Of a stretch of 49,474 bases of DNA, positions 1 through 8,204 are shown piece after piece. The notes under the pieces were generated by a model, which searched no databases, was not told the origin of the DNA, and worked only from the letters and a program-made list of their open reading frames with translations. The stretch is from Actinomadura sp. KC216 (GTDB taxonomy: Bacteria; Actinomycetota; Actinomycetes; Streptosporangiales; Streptosporangiaceae), in contig NZ_SMJX01000020.1 of the NCBI RefSeq assembly GCF_004348535.1, positions 1 through 49,474 on the forward strand, given 5' to 3'. Within the stretch, counting starts at the first letter, position 1; each line of letters begins with the position of its first letter. Position numbers and translations under genes: made by a program.

Positions 1-1
1 G

Positions 2-1387
2 CCCTCCCGTCTGGAAAGCCGCGCCCGCGCCCGCGGCGAGCAGCAGGACGACAACCCCCAACCGGCCGAGACCAGAGACACAGGCAACGAAGAACGCGGC
101 CGAACCGAGCGACCCGGCCCAGCCGCCCAGGAAGACCGCTCCGGGACCGACCTACCAGGGACACCCGGCCAGCCATCCCGCCTGGAGAGCTGGGCACGTG
201 CCCGGGAAGTCCAACAGGACACCACACAGGACGACCAGACCACCGGCGGGCGAGAAGACGAATCCACCTCGGCGCGAATCGCCAGCGGGACGGAGAACAG
301 GGAGGCGGCCAGCGGGCCCGAGCTCCCTGGCCGGGACGAGGGCGATCGCGAGATCCCGGAGGACGACGGCACCGTCCAGGAAGACGGCCCCTCCACCGGT
401 GCCGCGACCGGCGAGACCGAACGGTCCCAAGATCAGGAGGCGGAGCCGTTCCCCCCGCCGGACCGACCCGAACCCGGCGCCACCGACCGGCCTCACCCCG
501 AGCAGGACCAATCCGCAGCGGAGCAGACCGCGCGGGCCCCGGACCAGCCGTCCACGGAACCGCAGGAAGACCGTCCAGACACCACGCCGGGCCACGTCAG
601 CGACCGCGAAGCCCCACCGGGGCAGGACACCGAGCAACTCCCGCAGGTCTCGGACGCACCCGGTGACAACACACCCACCCCGCCAGAGAACCGGCCCGGC
701 GACGGCCCGCAGGATGGCGAGACCACCGAAACGCCGGAGCCGCGCGCCGATGGCGAGGCCACCGCTGGCGACCGTGATAGGAAATCCGAGGACGACGGCA
801 CCGAGCCGCCCCCGGACGAGCCCGGCGAGACGAATCCGGAGGCCCCTGCCAATCCCATACTTTCCGATGTCTACACCGACAGCCAGGGAAGAGTGCGCAT
901 CGAACCCCGGTACGGACGAGAACAGACCGGCGAGTCGAATGAGGCGGAAACATCGGCTCCCTCACCCGATCCCACGGGTGAAAACCCCAGGCGAACCGAG
1001 GCTGAGGTCGGCACACGGGGACGCGGGGAATTCGGCAGCCCGGAAACCGATCCCGCAGATCGGGACCCTCGCGAGCGCGACCCAGAGCGCTCGTCTCGCA
1101 GGAAAGAGCTCCTAAGGGAAGCCGCACAGAGCTCCACCGACATCGTAAAGTCGGTCGACAAGGCAATCGATGGAGCGTTCAAGGCACTGGACGCCAAAGC
1201 ACCGTCCGGGCATCCGTCAACTGCCCGCGACACGGGCCCTTCCATCGAGTCCGTACACACACCGGTGAAAGTGGGTAGTGTGGCATTCGGCGTCCTTGGT
1301 GCAGCCATTATGGTCACACGGATAGGACAGTGGACGGCCGGAAGAGTGAGAGAAATGAGAGGACATCATCGTGCCAGTAACCGATGA
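2..1387 (+). CDS. Disordered Pro/Glu/Asp-rich protein with C-terminal hydrophobic segment (5' end outside window)
   Basis: The frame is open from base 2 to the TGA at 1385-1387 (461 residues) with no convincing start, so the gene begins upstream of the window. An internal GTG at 893 could be mistaken for the start, but the same low-complexity composition and GC-rich third positions run continuously from base 2. About 370 residues are rich in Pro, Glu, Asp, Gly, Thr and Arg and look intrinsically disordered. The C-terminus becomes helical (ELLREAAQSS, then IVKSVDKAIDGAFKAL) and ends with one hydrophobic stretch (VGSVAFGVLGAAIMV) followed by basic residues, compatible with a single membrane segment. 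A motif of the form PSRLESxARAR occurs at base 2 and again at base 173, exactly 57 codons apart. The 3' end overlaps the next gene by 17 bp, suggesting coupled translation. No family recognised; a tail of a conjugation or secretion-related protein is possible but unproven. Confidence 0.7.
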   Translation, partial: PSRLESRARARGEQQDDNPQPAETRDTGNEERGRTERPGPAAQEDRSGTDLPGTPGQPSRLESWARAREVQQDTTQDDQTTGGREDESTSARIASGTENREAASGPELPGRDEGDREIPEDDGTVQEDGPSTGAATGETERSQDQEAEPFPPPDRPEPGATDRPHPEQDQSAAEQTARAPDQPSTEPQEDRPDTTPGHVSDREAPPGQDTEQLPQVSDAPGDNTPTPPENRPGDGPQDGETTETPEPRADGEATAGDRDRKSEDDGTEPPPDEPGETNPEAPANPILSDVYTDSQGRVRIEPRYGREQTGESNEAETSAPSPDPTGENPRRTEAEVGTRGRGEFGSPETDPADRDPRERDPERSSRRKELLREAAQSSTDIVKSVDKAIDGAFKALDAKAPSGHPSTARDTGPSIESVHTPVKVGSVAFGVLGAAIMVTRIGQWTAGRVREMRGHHRASNR

Positions 1388-1820
1388 CCAGGCAGCAACG
1401 CTCCGCGCGCTACTCTCGGGGCAGCGCGAGGAGCATCAGAGGCTTCTCAGCCAACTCGACCGAACCGCAGCCAATGTAGGTTACTCCACGCTTCTAGCCG
1501 CCGGGTTCTTCGAGGCGGTCGAACGACGCTTCATCGTGGACGGAAACGTAGCCGACAACGCCGCCGTGATCGACTTCGTCGCCTCGGTCCGAGAGAGGAC
1601 GGACGAGACACCCGATCTCATCAAGCCAGATATCGCCGAGCGAATGATTCTACACGCGCTGGACACGGGCGCTTCAATATCTGACATCGACCCCGACACA
1701 GTGATCCAGCATCAGCTGATTCTGTTGGCAGCACTGATCGGTGACGCACAGTTGAGCGAGTCGGAGCTCAATGCATTCATGGAAAAGATTCGTTCCGACG
1801 CCGACGAGCTGATCAATTGA
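1371..1820 (+). CDS. Small helical protein, paralogue of the following gene
   Basis: A 149-residue acidic, predicted all-helical protein without recognisable family. It starts at a GTG that lies inside the end of the preceding gene and its stop overlaps the next start (ATGA-type arrangement at 1817-1820), so all three genes are probably co-translated. It aligns along its whole length with the next protein: a leucine-rich N-terminal helix, then GY-x2-L-x2-G-x-F-x2-AV-x-RRF, a V-x-FVA-x-(V/L)R segment, an AE-x-MI helix, and a final I/V-x-(D/E)AQ...L-x-F-(M/I)E stretch. No signal peptide, membrane segment, metal motif or catalytic signature is visible. Function unknown; a soluble partner of the upstream membrane-tailed protein is only an inference from the overlaps. 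Confidence 0.75.
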   Translation: MPVTDDQAATLRALLSGQREEHQRLLSQLDRTAANVGYSTLLAAGFFEAVERRFIVDGNVADNAAVIDFVASVRERTDETPDLIKPDIAERMILHALDTGASISDIDPDTVIQHQLILLAALIGDAQLSESELNAFMEKIRSDADELIN

Positions 1821-2326
1821 TGGACTACTCGGCTGTCGCGATTCGCGAGGAGAACATCCTGGCATTGCGGTCATTCTTGCAAGAGGGACCGCAGGCATGG
1901 GAGGAGCTCCTCAGCGGAATGCAGACAGACGAGGCGGCTGCTGGCTACATGTCGCTGGTTTACGGGGCCTTCTGTGTGGCGGTGCGTCGGAGGTTCTCGC
2001 CGAAGTACACGGTCGGTGAGATCGTTCGCTTCGTGGCTGAGCTACGGATGGCGACCGAAGAGGACGCCGAGCCGATCAACGCGCTCGCCGCCGAAGACAT
2101 GATCCGCCGCGTCGTCGGTGCGCCACCACTTCGGGACGGTGGGCCGGACGACGTGACGACCGTCCTCTACGCCGAAGTCTTCGTCCTGCTCTCCTTGGTC
2201 GCTGAAGCGCAGTTCGACCGAGCTGGACTGGAGCAGTTCATCGAGGAAGCCACGGCCTACACCGAGATGTGGCTGGCCGCGCGGAGGGCCGAGGCATCTG
2301 CTTCGAGTCCCTCAGCGAACCTCTGA
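1817..2326 (+). CDS. Small helical protein, paralogue of the preceding gene
   Basis: A 169-residue protein beginning at the ATG that overlaps the stop codon of its paralogue. Shared features include GYMSLVYGAF followed by VRRRF, IVRFVAELR, AEDMIRRV and a C-terminal VAEAQF-x5-LEQFIEEA helix. It carries a longer Ala/Ser-rich C-terminal tail than the first copy. The pair looks like an old tandem duplication that has diverged strongly (about a quarter to a third of positions identical by eye), which suggests the two copies now differ in role, for example as a heterodimer. No enzyme motif or membrane segment is seen and no family is recognised. Confidence 0.75.
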   Translation: MMDYSAVAIREENILALRSFLQEGPQAWEELLSGMQTDEAAAGYMSLVYGAFCVAVRRRFSPKYTVGEIVRFVAELRMATEEDAEPINALAAEDMIRRVVGAPPLRDGGPDDVTTVLYAEVFVLLSLVAEAQFDRAGLEQFIEEATAYTEMWLAARRAEASASSPSANL

Positions 2327-2353
2327 AGAACGGTGGTAACGGTCGGCCGGTAA

Positions 2354-2368
2354 GGCACTGACAGTGCC
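2354..2368. repeat. Short perfect inverted repeat after the paralogue pair
   Basis: GGCACT, three bases, AGTGCC, lying 27 bases downstream of the stop at 2326. It could be a weak terminator hairpin or an operator half; no U-tract follows. Confidence 0.4.
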
Positions 2369-2421
2369 ATAGTCCCACATAAGCGGATATTTGGTGGGAA
2401 AATGCGAGGGTACGGGAATCG

Positions 2422-2440
2422 CGCACGTGCGAATATTCGC
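2422..2440. promoter_or_regulatory. Two overlapping perfect palindromes (operator-like)
   Basis: CGCACGTGCG (2422-2431) overlaps GCGAATATTCGC (2429-2440). Both are perfect palindromes of 10 and 12 bp and share three bases. They sit in a locally AT-richer stretch about 120 bp upstream of the broken XRE-type regulator gene, so they may be the operator of that regulator or of a lost gene. Confidence 0.4.
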
Positions 2441-2561
2441 CGTCGGATTGCTGGCGCGGAATCTGACGGTGCGTGACCTTTAGCTTGTTCGCGAGTGATC
2501 GGTAGCACAGAGTCAGCGATCAACACAGACCGCGTCCGATGTGACAACGGGGAGGACGGTC

Positions 2562-2862
2562 ATGCCGAGCCCATACGTCCGCCGCCGACTGGCGGAGAAG
2601 ATCCGCAAACTCCATGAGAGCCCGCGGCCTCACGACCGCCCCCCTCGCCCAGTTCGTGTTCCATTCTCGGACGAAGGCAACCTGCCTGGAGAAGGCCCAG
2701 ATCCGTCCGATCCTCGCCGAATTCCTGGACATGCTGGACATCCTCGATGTCACCGCAGCGTGGCGTGGCAGGAAATACGGGGGTCCACGCTATTCAGTCG
2801 CTCCCCTAATCTGGCCACGTCGCCGGGGAAGATGTTTCGTCCTGGGTAACCGGTTCTTCTGA
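2562..2862 (+). pseudogene. Frameshifted, truncated XRE-family helix-turn-helix regulator
   Basis: The ATG at 2562 follows a good ribosome site (GGGGAGGA) and opens with MPSPYVRRRLAEKIRKL, the usual opening of actinomycete XRE/DUF5753 regulators. After LHES the similarity jumps by one base into another frame, which continues RGLTTAPLAQFVFHS-RTKATCLEKAQIRP and LAEFLDMLDILDVT, again typical of the HTH of this family. Removing one C near 2620-2622 restores a continuous frame. After about residue 75 the family resemblance ends and the frame closes at 2862, so the DUF5753 ligand-binding part expected in a roughly 280-residue protein is missing. The seen facts are the two frames and the stop; the family assignment rests on memory of these motifs. 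Confidence 0.6.
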
Positions 2863-3218
2863 TTCCGCTGGCGGGGATTGTTTTCGTCTTCGGACTGATC
2901 ATCTGGGACTCCATCGTGGGTGGTGCGGCGGGACGTGAAGGGGAGTTGGACGCCGGACGGTGCCTCTGCAGCCGTACGGGGCGGCGGGCTGGACGTCCGG
3001 GGACGTGTTCGCGGTCGCCGCCGGACGGCAGGTTGCCGGGTAACGCGCAAGCGCGGGTACTCCGGCGGGCGCGGCGCCGTCCTGAGCCTTGCCGCGGGCA
3101 CAGGGAGGCACTCCGAGCTGATGACGATTCCCGCGTCGATGACCGGGATCGGGGCGATGGTCCAGGGAGTGGCCGGGCTGTAAGCAATGACGTGGCGCCT
3201 AGGGTGTCCTGTCTGGCG
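2863..3218. other. Gap without an intact gene; possible membrane-protein remnant
   Basis: On the plus strand, bases 2850-2930 read PVLLIPLAG then IVFVFGLIIWDSIVGG with no start codon before the stop at 2847. This resembles a decayed transmembrane segment. The remainder is GC-rich and shows no convincing codon pattern on either strand. Confidence 0.4.
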
Positions 3219-4016
3219 TCAGGTGGCGTGGGCCACCAGCCAGTGGGCGGTCGGGTGGTGATGCCAAGGGCCGGACGGGGCGCGGGTCATGAATCGCTTG
3301 CCGAGTTCGGCCGTGAACTCCTCGCCGTGGGACAGGACGAGCTTGTGCAGTGGTCCGCCGCCGACCATGGCCGTCCAGAACGACTCCGCGTCGGGGTGGT
3401 CGATGCGGTGCGACACCGGCTCGTCGTGCTCTACCCGGGCGCCCGCCGAGGTGGCTCGTTCGGCGAGTTGGAGGTGCCACGCCGCGCTGCCCGCGGCGTT
3501 CGGAAGGGCCTCGTCTATGACCTCGTCGAGCAGCGCGAACGGGCCGTCGGTCTCGGTCTCGTCCGGCCAGCACAGGACCGACAGGACGCCGCCCGGCCGC
3601 AGCGCGGACACCCATCCGGTGATCGCGGCCGCCGGGTCGGGGAGCTGCTGGAGGCCGAACACCGACACGACGGCGGCGGCCTCGCCGGGCCAGCGGGACG
3701 CGAGTTCGACGGCGTCGCCGTGCACCAGGCGGGCCTGCGGGTGGGCGGCGGTGCGGCGGCGTGCGCGGGCGAGCATGCCGGGTGAGAGGTCGATCCCGAC
3801 GATCTCGCGGCCGGGGTGTGCGGCGGCGAGCGCCGGGAGTTCGGGGAACGTGCCGCAGCACGGAACCAGGATCGGGCCCGGTGGCAGCGTCCGGGCGTGG
3901 AGTGCCGAGGTCGCCGTGGCGACCCAGGGCGCGAATCTGGGGACGAAGTACCGGTCGTAGCCTTCGGCCGCGTCGTCCCAGCCGCGGGCCAGCAGGTCGG
4001 AGGGGTCGTCGCTCAT
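3219..4016 (-). CDS. Class I SAM-dependent methyltransferase
   Basis: A 265-residue cytoplasmic protein with a seven-strand Rossmann methyltransferase layout. Motif I is ILVPCCGTFPE (about residues 49-59), the acidic end of strand 2 is IVGIDLSPGM, the motif III region is LVHGDAVEL, and LRPGGVLSVLCW marks the post-core strand. The N-terminal GWDDAAEGYDRYFVPRFAPW is typical of the UbiE/COQ5-like group acting on small molecules. The double cysteine in motif I is unusual where an acidic residue followed by glycine is common. The substrate cannot be told. It lies 138 bp downstream of the DNA methyltransferase on the same strand, but the two need not be functionally linked. Confidence 0.8.
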   Translation of the reverse strand: MSDDPSDLLARGWDDAAEGYDRYFVPRFAPWVATATSALHARTLPPGPILVPCCGTFPELPALAAAHPGREIVGIDLSPGMLARARRRTAAHPQARLVHGDAVELASRWPGEAAAVVSVFGLQQLPDPAAAITGWVSALRPGGVLSVLCWPDETETDGPFALLDEVIDEALPNAAGSAAWHLQLAERATSAGARVEHDEPVSHRIDHPDAESFWTAMVGGGPLHKLVLSHGEEFTAELGKRFMTRAPSGPWHHHPTAHWLVAHAT

Positions 4017-4154
4017 GAGGGGTCGCCTCCGTCCGGCCGAGGCGTCGGAGCCGGCCCGGCGTTTGATCGTCGGAGGCTCGCATTCTAGGCGTGGGGGCGA
4101 AATCGTGTCCGGACGGGTTGTACGGGGATGCGGCCGGGCCGCCGATGAAGGGGG

Positions 4155-6128
4155 TCAGTTGGACGGGCGCAGGGTGCCCGCGCCCAGGCCTTCCAGGCCC
4201 AGGCGCAGGACGTCCGCGCCGTGCTCCTGGATCTCGCGGAGCGCGGTCTCCAGGTCGGTGAGCTTGCGGAACGCCTTCCCGAGTTCGGCCTGTTCGGCCA
4301 GGGTGAGGCGGGGCAGGCGGGCGCGGCGGACGTCGAAGCGGGCCGAGGAGGTGGAGCTGCGGAGCCGGGCGCCCTGCGCGCCGAGCAGCAGCCATCCGGC
4401 GACGAAGTCGGGGTCGCTGCGGGACGGGTCGACCCGCACCAGAGCGAGGCCGGGGCCCAGGACCGAGCCGCCCTCCGCCATCGCGCGCGAGACGGGGTGG
4501 CGGGCGGCCAGGGAGACGACGACGTCCCCGGCGGAAATCCACACGTGGTCGGCGTCGGGTGCGGCGGTTCCCGTGGCTCCCCGCGACGCGGCGATGTCGT
4601 CGAGGGTCAGGACTGGCACGGTGCCCTCCCCCATCCGCACCCTGACAGGGGGACGGAGCACCTGCAGCACGCCCGCCTTGGCGAGTTCGCCGACCGTCGT
4701 CATCGCGACGTCGTGGCGTGCCCGCGCCTGCGTGAGGGAGGACAGTTCGGCGACCGCCCGCGGCAGTTCCGCCGCCTTCTTCTCCAGGACGTCGCGCGCG
4801 GCGGTGAACGAGCCCTCTGAGGCGGGAGCGCTGCGCTGCGGGAGGTACCGGGCCGGGGTGAGGTCGACCTCGTCGTCCAGCAGGTCGATGATGCGGACGA
4901 CGGCGCTCGCGTCCGTACCGTCGCCCTTGCCCTTGAGGTAGCGGCGGTAGGCGTTCAGGGCGACGTCGTGGAACGTCTCCGGGTCGGCCGAGGTGTCGAC
5001 CATCAGGACGTCGTCCGCGGGCTGGTCGCCAGGGGACGGGCGGCGCAGAACCCATACGGCCAGCGCGACGGCCATGTTCGGCACCGCGCCGGAGGGCAGT
5101 CCGATGACGGCCCGGAGCGTCCCGCGGCGGAGCAGTTCCGCGCGGACGCGGCGCCCGGAGCGGCGGTTCGCGACGGCCGGGGGCATGAGGATGGCGACGG
5201 TACCGCCGGGGCGCGCGTGCGCGAGGCCGTGTTGCAGCCACGCCAGCTCCGACTCCATCCGCGGCGGCAGGCCGTACTCCCAGCGCGGGTCGCCGGTGAG
5301 CTCCTCGTAGCCCCAGCCGCGGTCGTTGAACGGCGGGTTGGTGACGACGAGGTCGGCCGTCCGCCCGGGGAAGGCGTCGGCGCGGAGCGAGTCGCCCGGA
5401 TGGACCTCGGCGGGAGCGCCGCGCAGCGCGAGCTGGATCGCGGTCATGCGGGCGGTCGTGTCGTCGATCTCCTGGCCGAGGAGCCGCTCGACGCCCTTGA
5501 ACAGGTCGTTCGCCATGCTCAGGTACGCGCCGGTGCCGCAGGCCGGGTCGAGGACGGTCCGCACGGGCCCGGCGCGCCCGGCGGGCCCGGCGGGGGCGGC
5601 GGCTCCGAGTTCGAGCATCAGCCGGACGACCGGCTCGGGCGTGAGGTAGACGCGGCGGCTGTGATGCTCCAGGTAGCGGGTGCGGAGGAACTCGAACGCC
5701 TCCGCGGGGCCGCGCTCGTCCACCAGGTCTGCGAGCGCGTCCGTGATCGGGACGTCGGCTGGGACACCTGCCGGAACGTCGGCCGGGACACCGGCGGGGA
5801 CGTCGATCCGGCGGTCGCCGTCCGGGCGCAGGCCGAGGAGAAACGCGCCCGCGTAGGTGAGCACGTCGGCGAGTTCGGCGCCGCCGGCGGTGGCCTGGCG
5901 GAGGGTCTGCCACACGCGCTCGCGGACGGGTGATCCGGACAGTTTGCCCTGGCCGCGGAGCCAGTCCTCCACCTCGGCGAGGGAGAACGTCGGGCTGACC
6001 GCCGTCCCGCCGACCGGCTGCGGAAAGTCGTCGTGGCGGCGGCGCCAGTTGCTCACCGCGGCGCGGCCGACCGCGGCCAGCCGCGCGATGTCGGCCGCGG
6101 TGACCGTCGCGTCGTTCGACACCGGCAC
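4155..6128 (-). CDS. N6-adenine DNA methyltransferase with N-terminal HTH and C-terminal specificity-like domain
   Basis: A 657-residue protein. Residues 1-60 form a winged-helix or excisionase-like HTH (TAADIARLAAVGRAAVSNW, later FSLAEVEDWLRG). Residues about 100-430 are an HsdM-type catalytic domain with the SAM motif TVLDPACGTGAYL and the N6-adenine catalytic motif DLVVTNPPFND (NPPF). Residues about 480-657 look like one HsdS target-recognition half followed by a conserved helix (LAEQAELGKAFRKLTDLE). This architecture resembles stand-alone Type I-like M-S fusions. No HsdR or other nuclease gene is adjacent, so it is an orphan within this window. A Pro-Ala-Gly repeat (VPAGVPAD twice) forms the linker near residues 115-130. 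The GTG at 6128 is annotated; the GTG at 6122 has the better spacing from the AGGAGG site. Confidence 0.85.
   Translation of the reverse strand: MPVSNDATVTAADIARLAAVGRAAVSNWRRRHDDFPQPVGGTAVSPTFSLAEVEDWLRGQGKLSGSPVRERVWQTLRQATAGGAELADVLTYAGAFLLGLRPDGDRRIDVPAGVPADVPAGVPADVPITDALADLVDERGPAEAFEFLRTRYLEHHSRRVYLTPEPVVRLMLELGAAAPAGPAGRAGPVRTVLDPACGTGAYLSMANDLFKGVERLLGQEIDDTTARMTAIQLALRGAPAEVHPGDSLRADAFPGRTADLVVTNPPFNDRGWGYEELTGDPRWEYGLPPRMESELAWLQHGLAHARPGGTVAILMPPAVANRRSGRRVRAELLRRGTLRAVIGLPSGAVPNMAVALAVWVLRRPSPGDQPADDVLMVDTSADPETFHDVALNAYRRYLKGKGDGTDASAVVRIIDLLDDEVDLTPARYLPQRSAPASEGSFTAARDVLEKKAAELPRAVAELSSLTQARARHDVAMTTVGELAKAGVLQVLRPPVRVRMGEGTVPVLTLDDIAASRGATGTAAPDADHVWISAGDVVVSLAARHPVSRAMAEGGSVLGPGLALVRVDPSRSDPDFVAGWLLLGAQGARLRSSTSSARFDVRRARLPRLTLAEQAELGKAFRKLTDLETALREIQEHGADVLRLGLEGLGAGTLRPSN
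5751..5808. repeat. 24-bp tandem repeat inside the DNA methyltransferase gene
   Basis: Roughly two and a half copies of a 24-bp unit (core ACGTCGGC-GGGACACC) encode VPAGVPAD repeats in a linker between the HTH part and the catalytic domain. Copy number may vary between strains. Confidence 0.6.
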
Positions 6129-7016
6129 TCCCTCCTGCGAACGACCTCACCCTAGCGCCCACCACGGCCGTTGCAGCGGTTGATCTGGTTCACGCCTCCT
6201 CAAAAGATCATTTCCACCGTATCTGAGATTCCCAAATTCTTCTAGGTTGATTGAGTTCACAGCTCTAGGTATGGCTCGGCCATCCGTGGAACGAGACCGC
6301 GGACTCACTGGCCTCCATCGCCAGGCGCCGTGGCGCCGAGCGCTTCGATTCCGCCGCCCGCGCCGAAGGGCTCGTCGAGGCGTTCCTCCGCGCATGGCAC
6401 GACGCCCATCCCGGCAACGACAACGGCGCTTCGCGCACCGCCGGGGACATGGCCCGCATCGTCGCCTGAATTTCCCGAAGAGCGAAATTCAACAACGGTC
6501 GGTAAGGGCCCTACCGGCCACGTCACGTCCGGCGGACGCCGCCGTCGTCAAGATGAGGGCCGAGGAGCGGCGCCCCCACCAGCACGAAATCACGTTGTGT
6601 GGTCGTTCGCGCGACGCTCCGGCTCACTGATCCCCGCCACCGCAGTGGCCGGATCCGGACATGATCACACCTTGCAAACAAGATAGTGACTACTAGCATT
6701 GCCTCTTGTCAGCACAATTAGCCAACAAAGTCTCCCTGACCTCCGCGTCGAACTACTTGTTCGGAGCGAGATCATCCTGGTCATCCGCCATGTCCCTTGC
6801 CGGGCAGCACGGTGGCCTTCCTGCGTACGGGGCATCACCACTACTTCATGAATGGTTCCGGGGGTATTTCCTAAATGGCGCCGATCAATGACGCCGTGCT
6901 CTTCGACCTGCGGGAGAGCGCGCACGGGCACTTATCCAGCACCACCGAAGGCATCGCGGCCGGGGGCGCCGTGACGGCGAAGGAGGTGGGCAGGGGCCCT
7001 CACCGGGGCGGACGCC
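6129..7016. other. Long region without an intact gene
   Basis: Between the DNA methyltransferase start and the Eis-like gene only the RNase H-like fragment (6269-6469) has coding character. Stretches at 6170-6270 and 6660-6760 are AT-richer than the surroundings, as at old insertion boundaries. A 51-codon frame from the ATG at 6875 to the TGA at 7030 overlaps the Eis start by 14 bp and might be a small leader ORF, but its ribosome site is weak and the composition is unconvincing. No tRNA, integrase or direct-repeat att site was recognised. Confidence 0.4.
6269..6469 (+). pseudogene. C-terminal fragment resembling ribonuclease HI
   Basis: Directly after an in-frame TAG at 6266, the frame reads GHPWNETADSLASIARR followed by an Ala/Arg-rich helical tail, ending at the TGA at 6467. 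The pattern GH-P-x-NE-x-AD-x-LA is the C-terminal signature of RNase HI, where the histidine and the aspartate help metal-dependent RNA cleavage in RNA-DNA hybrids. The three catalytic N-terminal carboxylates are absent and there is no start codon, so this is a gene remnant. The assignment rests on one short motif. Confidence 0.5.
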
Positions 7017-8204
7017 TTGAGCTCGGCTGAGCCGCGGATCGCCGGGCCGGAGCCGGGATCCGGCGTGTCCGACGGGCACTGGGCGCAGTACGCCGAACTG
7101 ACAGGGCGGTGCTTCGGCCCTATCGACATGGACCTGGAGATCCCGCGCCGGCATGGGCTGGTCTGCCTGGCCCTGCTGGACGGCCAGGTCGTCGGCGGCG
7201 CCATCGCCCTGCCCTTTCACCAGCACTTCGGCGGGCGGGTCGTCCCCACCGCGGGACTCTCACTGGTCTGCACCGCGCCGCAGGCGCGCGGACGGCGGAT
7301 CTCCGCCCGCGTCGTCACGGAGCTGGCGACGGCGCTGGCCGCCGACGGGATGCCCGTGGTGTCGCTGTGGACCGCGACCCCGGGGGTCTACCGCCGGTGC
7401 GGCTGGGAGGTGGCCGGCAACGCGCGTGGAACGTGGTACCCGATCGACGCCTTCCGCGACGCGCCCGCCACGGATCTCACGCTCGTTCCCGACCCCTCAC
7501 CCGAAGCGATGCGGGCCGTGCGGGAGCGGGACGCGGCGCGCTGGAACGGCGCGCTGCTCCGGCCGGGCTGGTGGACGGCGTGGAAACAGGCGGGCGGGGA
7601 GGACGACACCGTCTCCTATGGATTCGCCGCCGGAGGCGACCTCGTCGGCTACGCGACCCTGCGTTGTGAAACGCGGCGTCCATGGGGATACGACCTCGCG
7701 GTCCGCGATCTCCACGCCCCGGACGCGCGGACGCTCCAGGCCCTTTCCGGGATGTTGAGCGAGCACGGCGCCCAGGCCGAACGGGTGCATTTCCCTCCCG
7801 GGGTGCTGCCCCCCGACCCCGATTTCACGTGGCTGCTCCCCCGCCACCGCGCGGAATCCTACGACTGGTACCCCTGGATGCTCCGCCTCACCGACATCCG
7901 CGGCGCCCTTGAGGCACGCGGCTGGTCCCCGGCCGTCGACGCCGAGCTGGAACTGGCCGTCGAGAGCCGCTCGGAGGCCGACCGGCTACTGACGCTGGTG
8001 GTCACCGGCGGCCAGGGAAAGGTGCACGACGGCGGACGCGGGCTGATTCCCATCACCGAACGCGGACTGGCCGCCTGGTACGCGGGAGCGCTCAGCGCGT
8101 CCCGCGCGAGCCGGCTCTGCCTGCTCCGCGCCGACACCACCGCCCTGCAATCGATGGACGCCATGACGGGAGGTCAGGAACCCTGGCTCGCCGACCTTTT
8201 CTGA
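7017..8204 (+). CDS. eis: Eis-like GNAT N-acetyltransferase
   Basis: A 395-residue protein of the length and layout of the Eis family: a GNAT domain, a second GNAT-like domain, and a C-terminal SCP2-like domain. The acetyl-CoA loop appears as APQARGRRIS (about residues 90-99). The conserved GVYRRCGWE segment contains the tyrosine that acts as general acid in Eis. The chain ends in DLF, matching the family habit of using the C-terminal phenylalanine carboxylate in catalysis. Eis proteins acetylate amines of aminoglycosides, peptides or proteins; the substrate here is unknown. Start choice is uncertain: TTG at 7017 is the most upstream option after an in-frame stop at 6972, and GTG at 7065 is the main alternative. 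The AAGGAGG at 6980 is too far from either. Confidence 0.85.
   Translation: MSSAEPRIAGPEPGSGVSDGHWAQYAELTGRCFGPIDMDLEIPRRHGLVCLALLDGQVVGGAIALPFHQHFGGRVVPTAGLSLVCTAPQARGRRISARVVTELATALAADGMPVVSLWTATPGVYRRCGWEVAGNARGTWYPIDAFRDAPATDLTLVPDPSPEAMRAVRERDAARWNGALLRPGWWTAWKQAGGEDDTVSYGFAAGGDLVGYATLRCETRRPWGYDLAVRDLHAPDARTLQALSGMLSEHGAQAERVHFPPGVLPPDPDFTWLLPRHRAESYDWYPWMLRLTDIRGALEARGWSPAVDAELELAVESRSEADRLLTLVVTGGQGKVHDGGRGLIPITERGLAAWYAGALSASRASRLCLLRADTTALQSMDAMTGGQEPWLADLF

Noticed and set aside
198..1115. Alternative plus-strand frame of 305 codons at the left end
   Set aside because: Arg/Thr/Pro-rich with poor codon pattern; frame 2 runs unbroken from the window edge into the overlap with the next gene.
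3199..6165. A 988-codon minus-strand frame across the methyltransferase genes
   Set aside because: Arg/Pro-rich translation without motifs; it is the off-frame reading of the two real minus-strand genes, which have clear SAM and NPPF motifs.
6706..6891. 61-codon frame before the Eis-like gene
   Set aside because: No ribosome site, no recognisable motif, and a composition unlike the neighbours.
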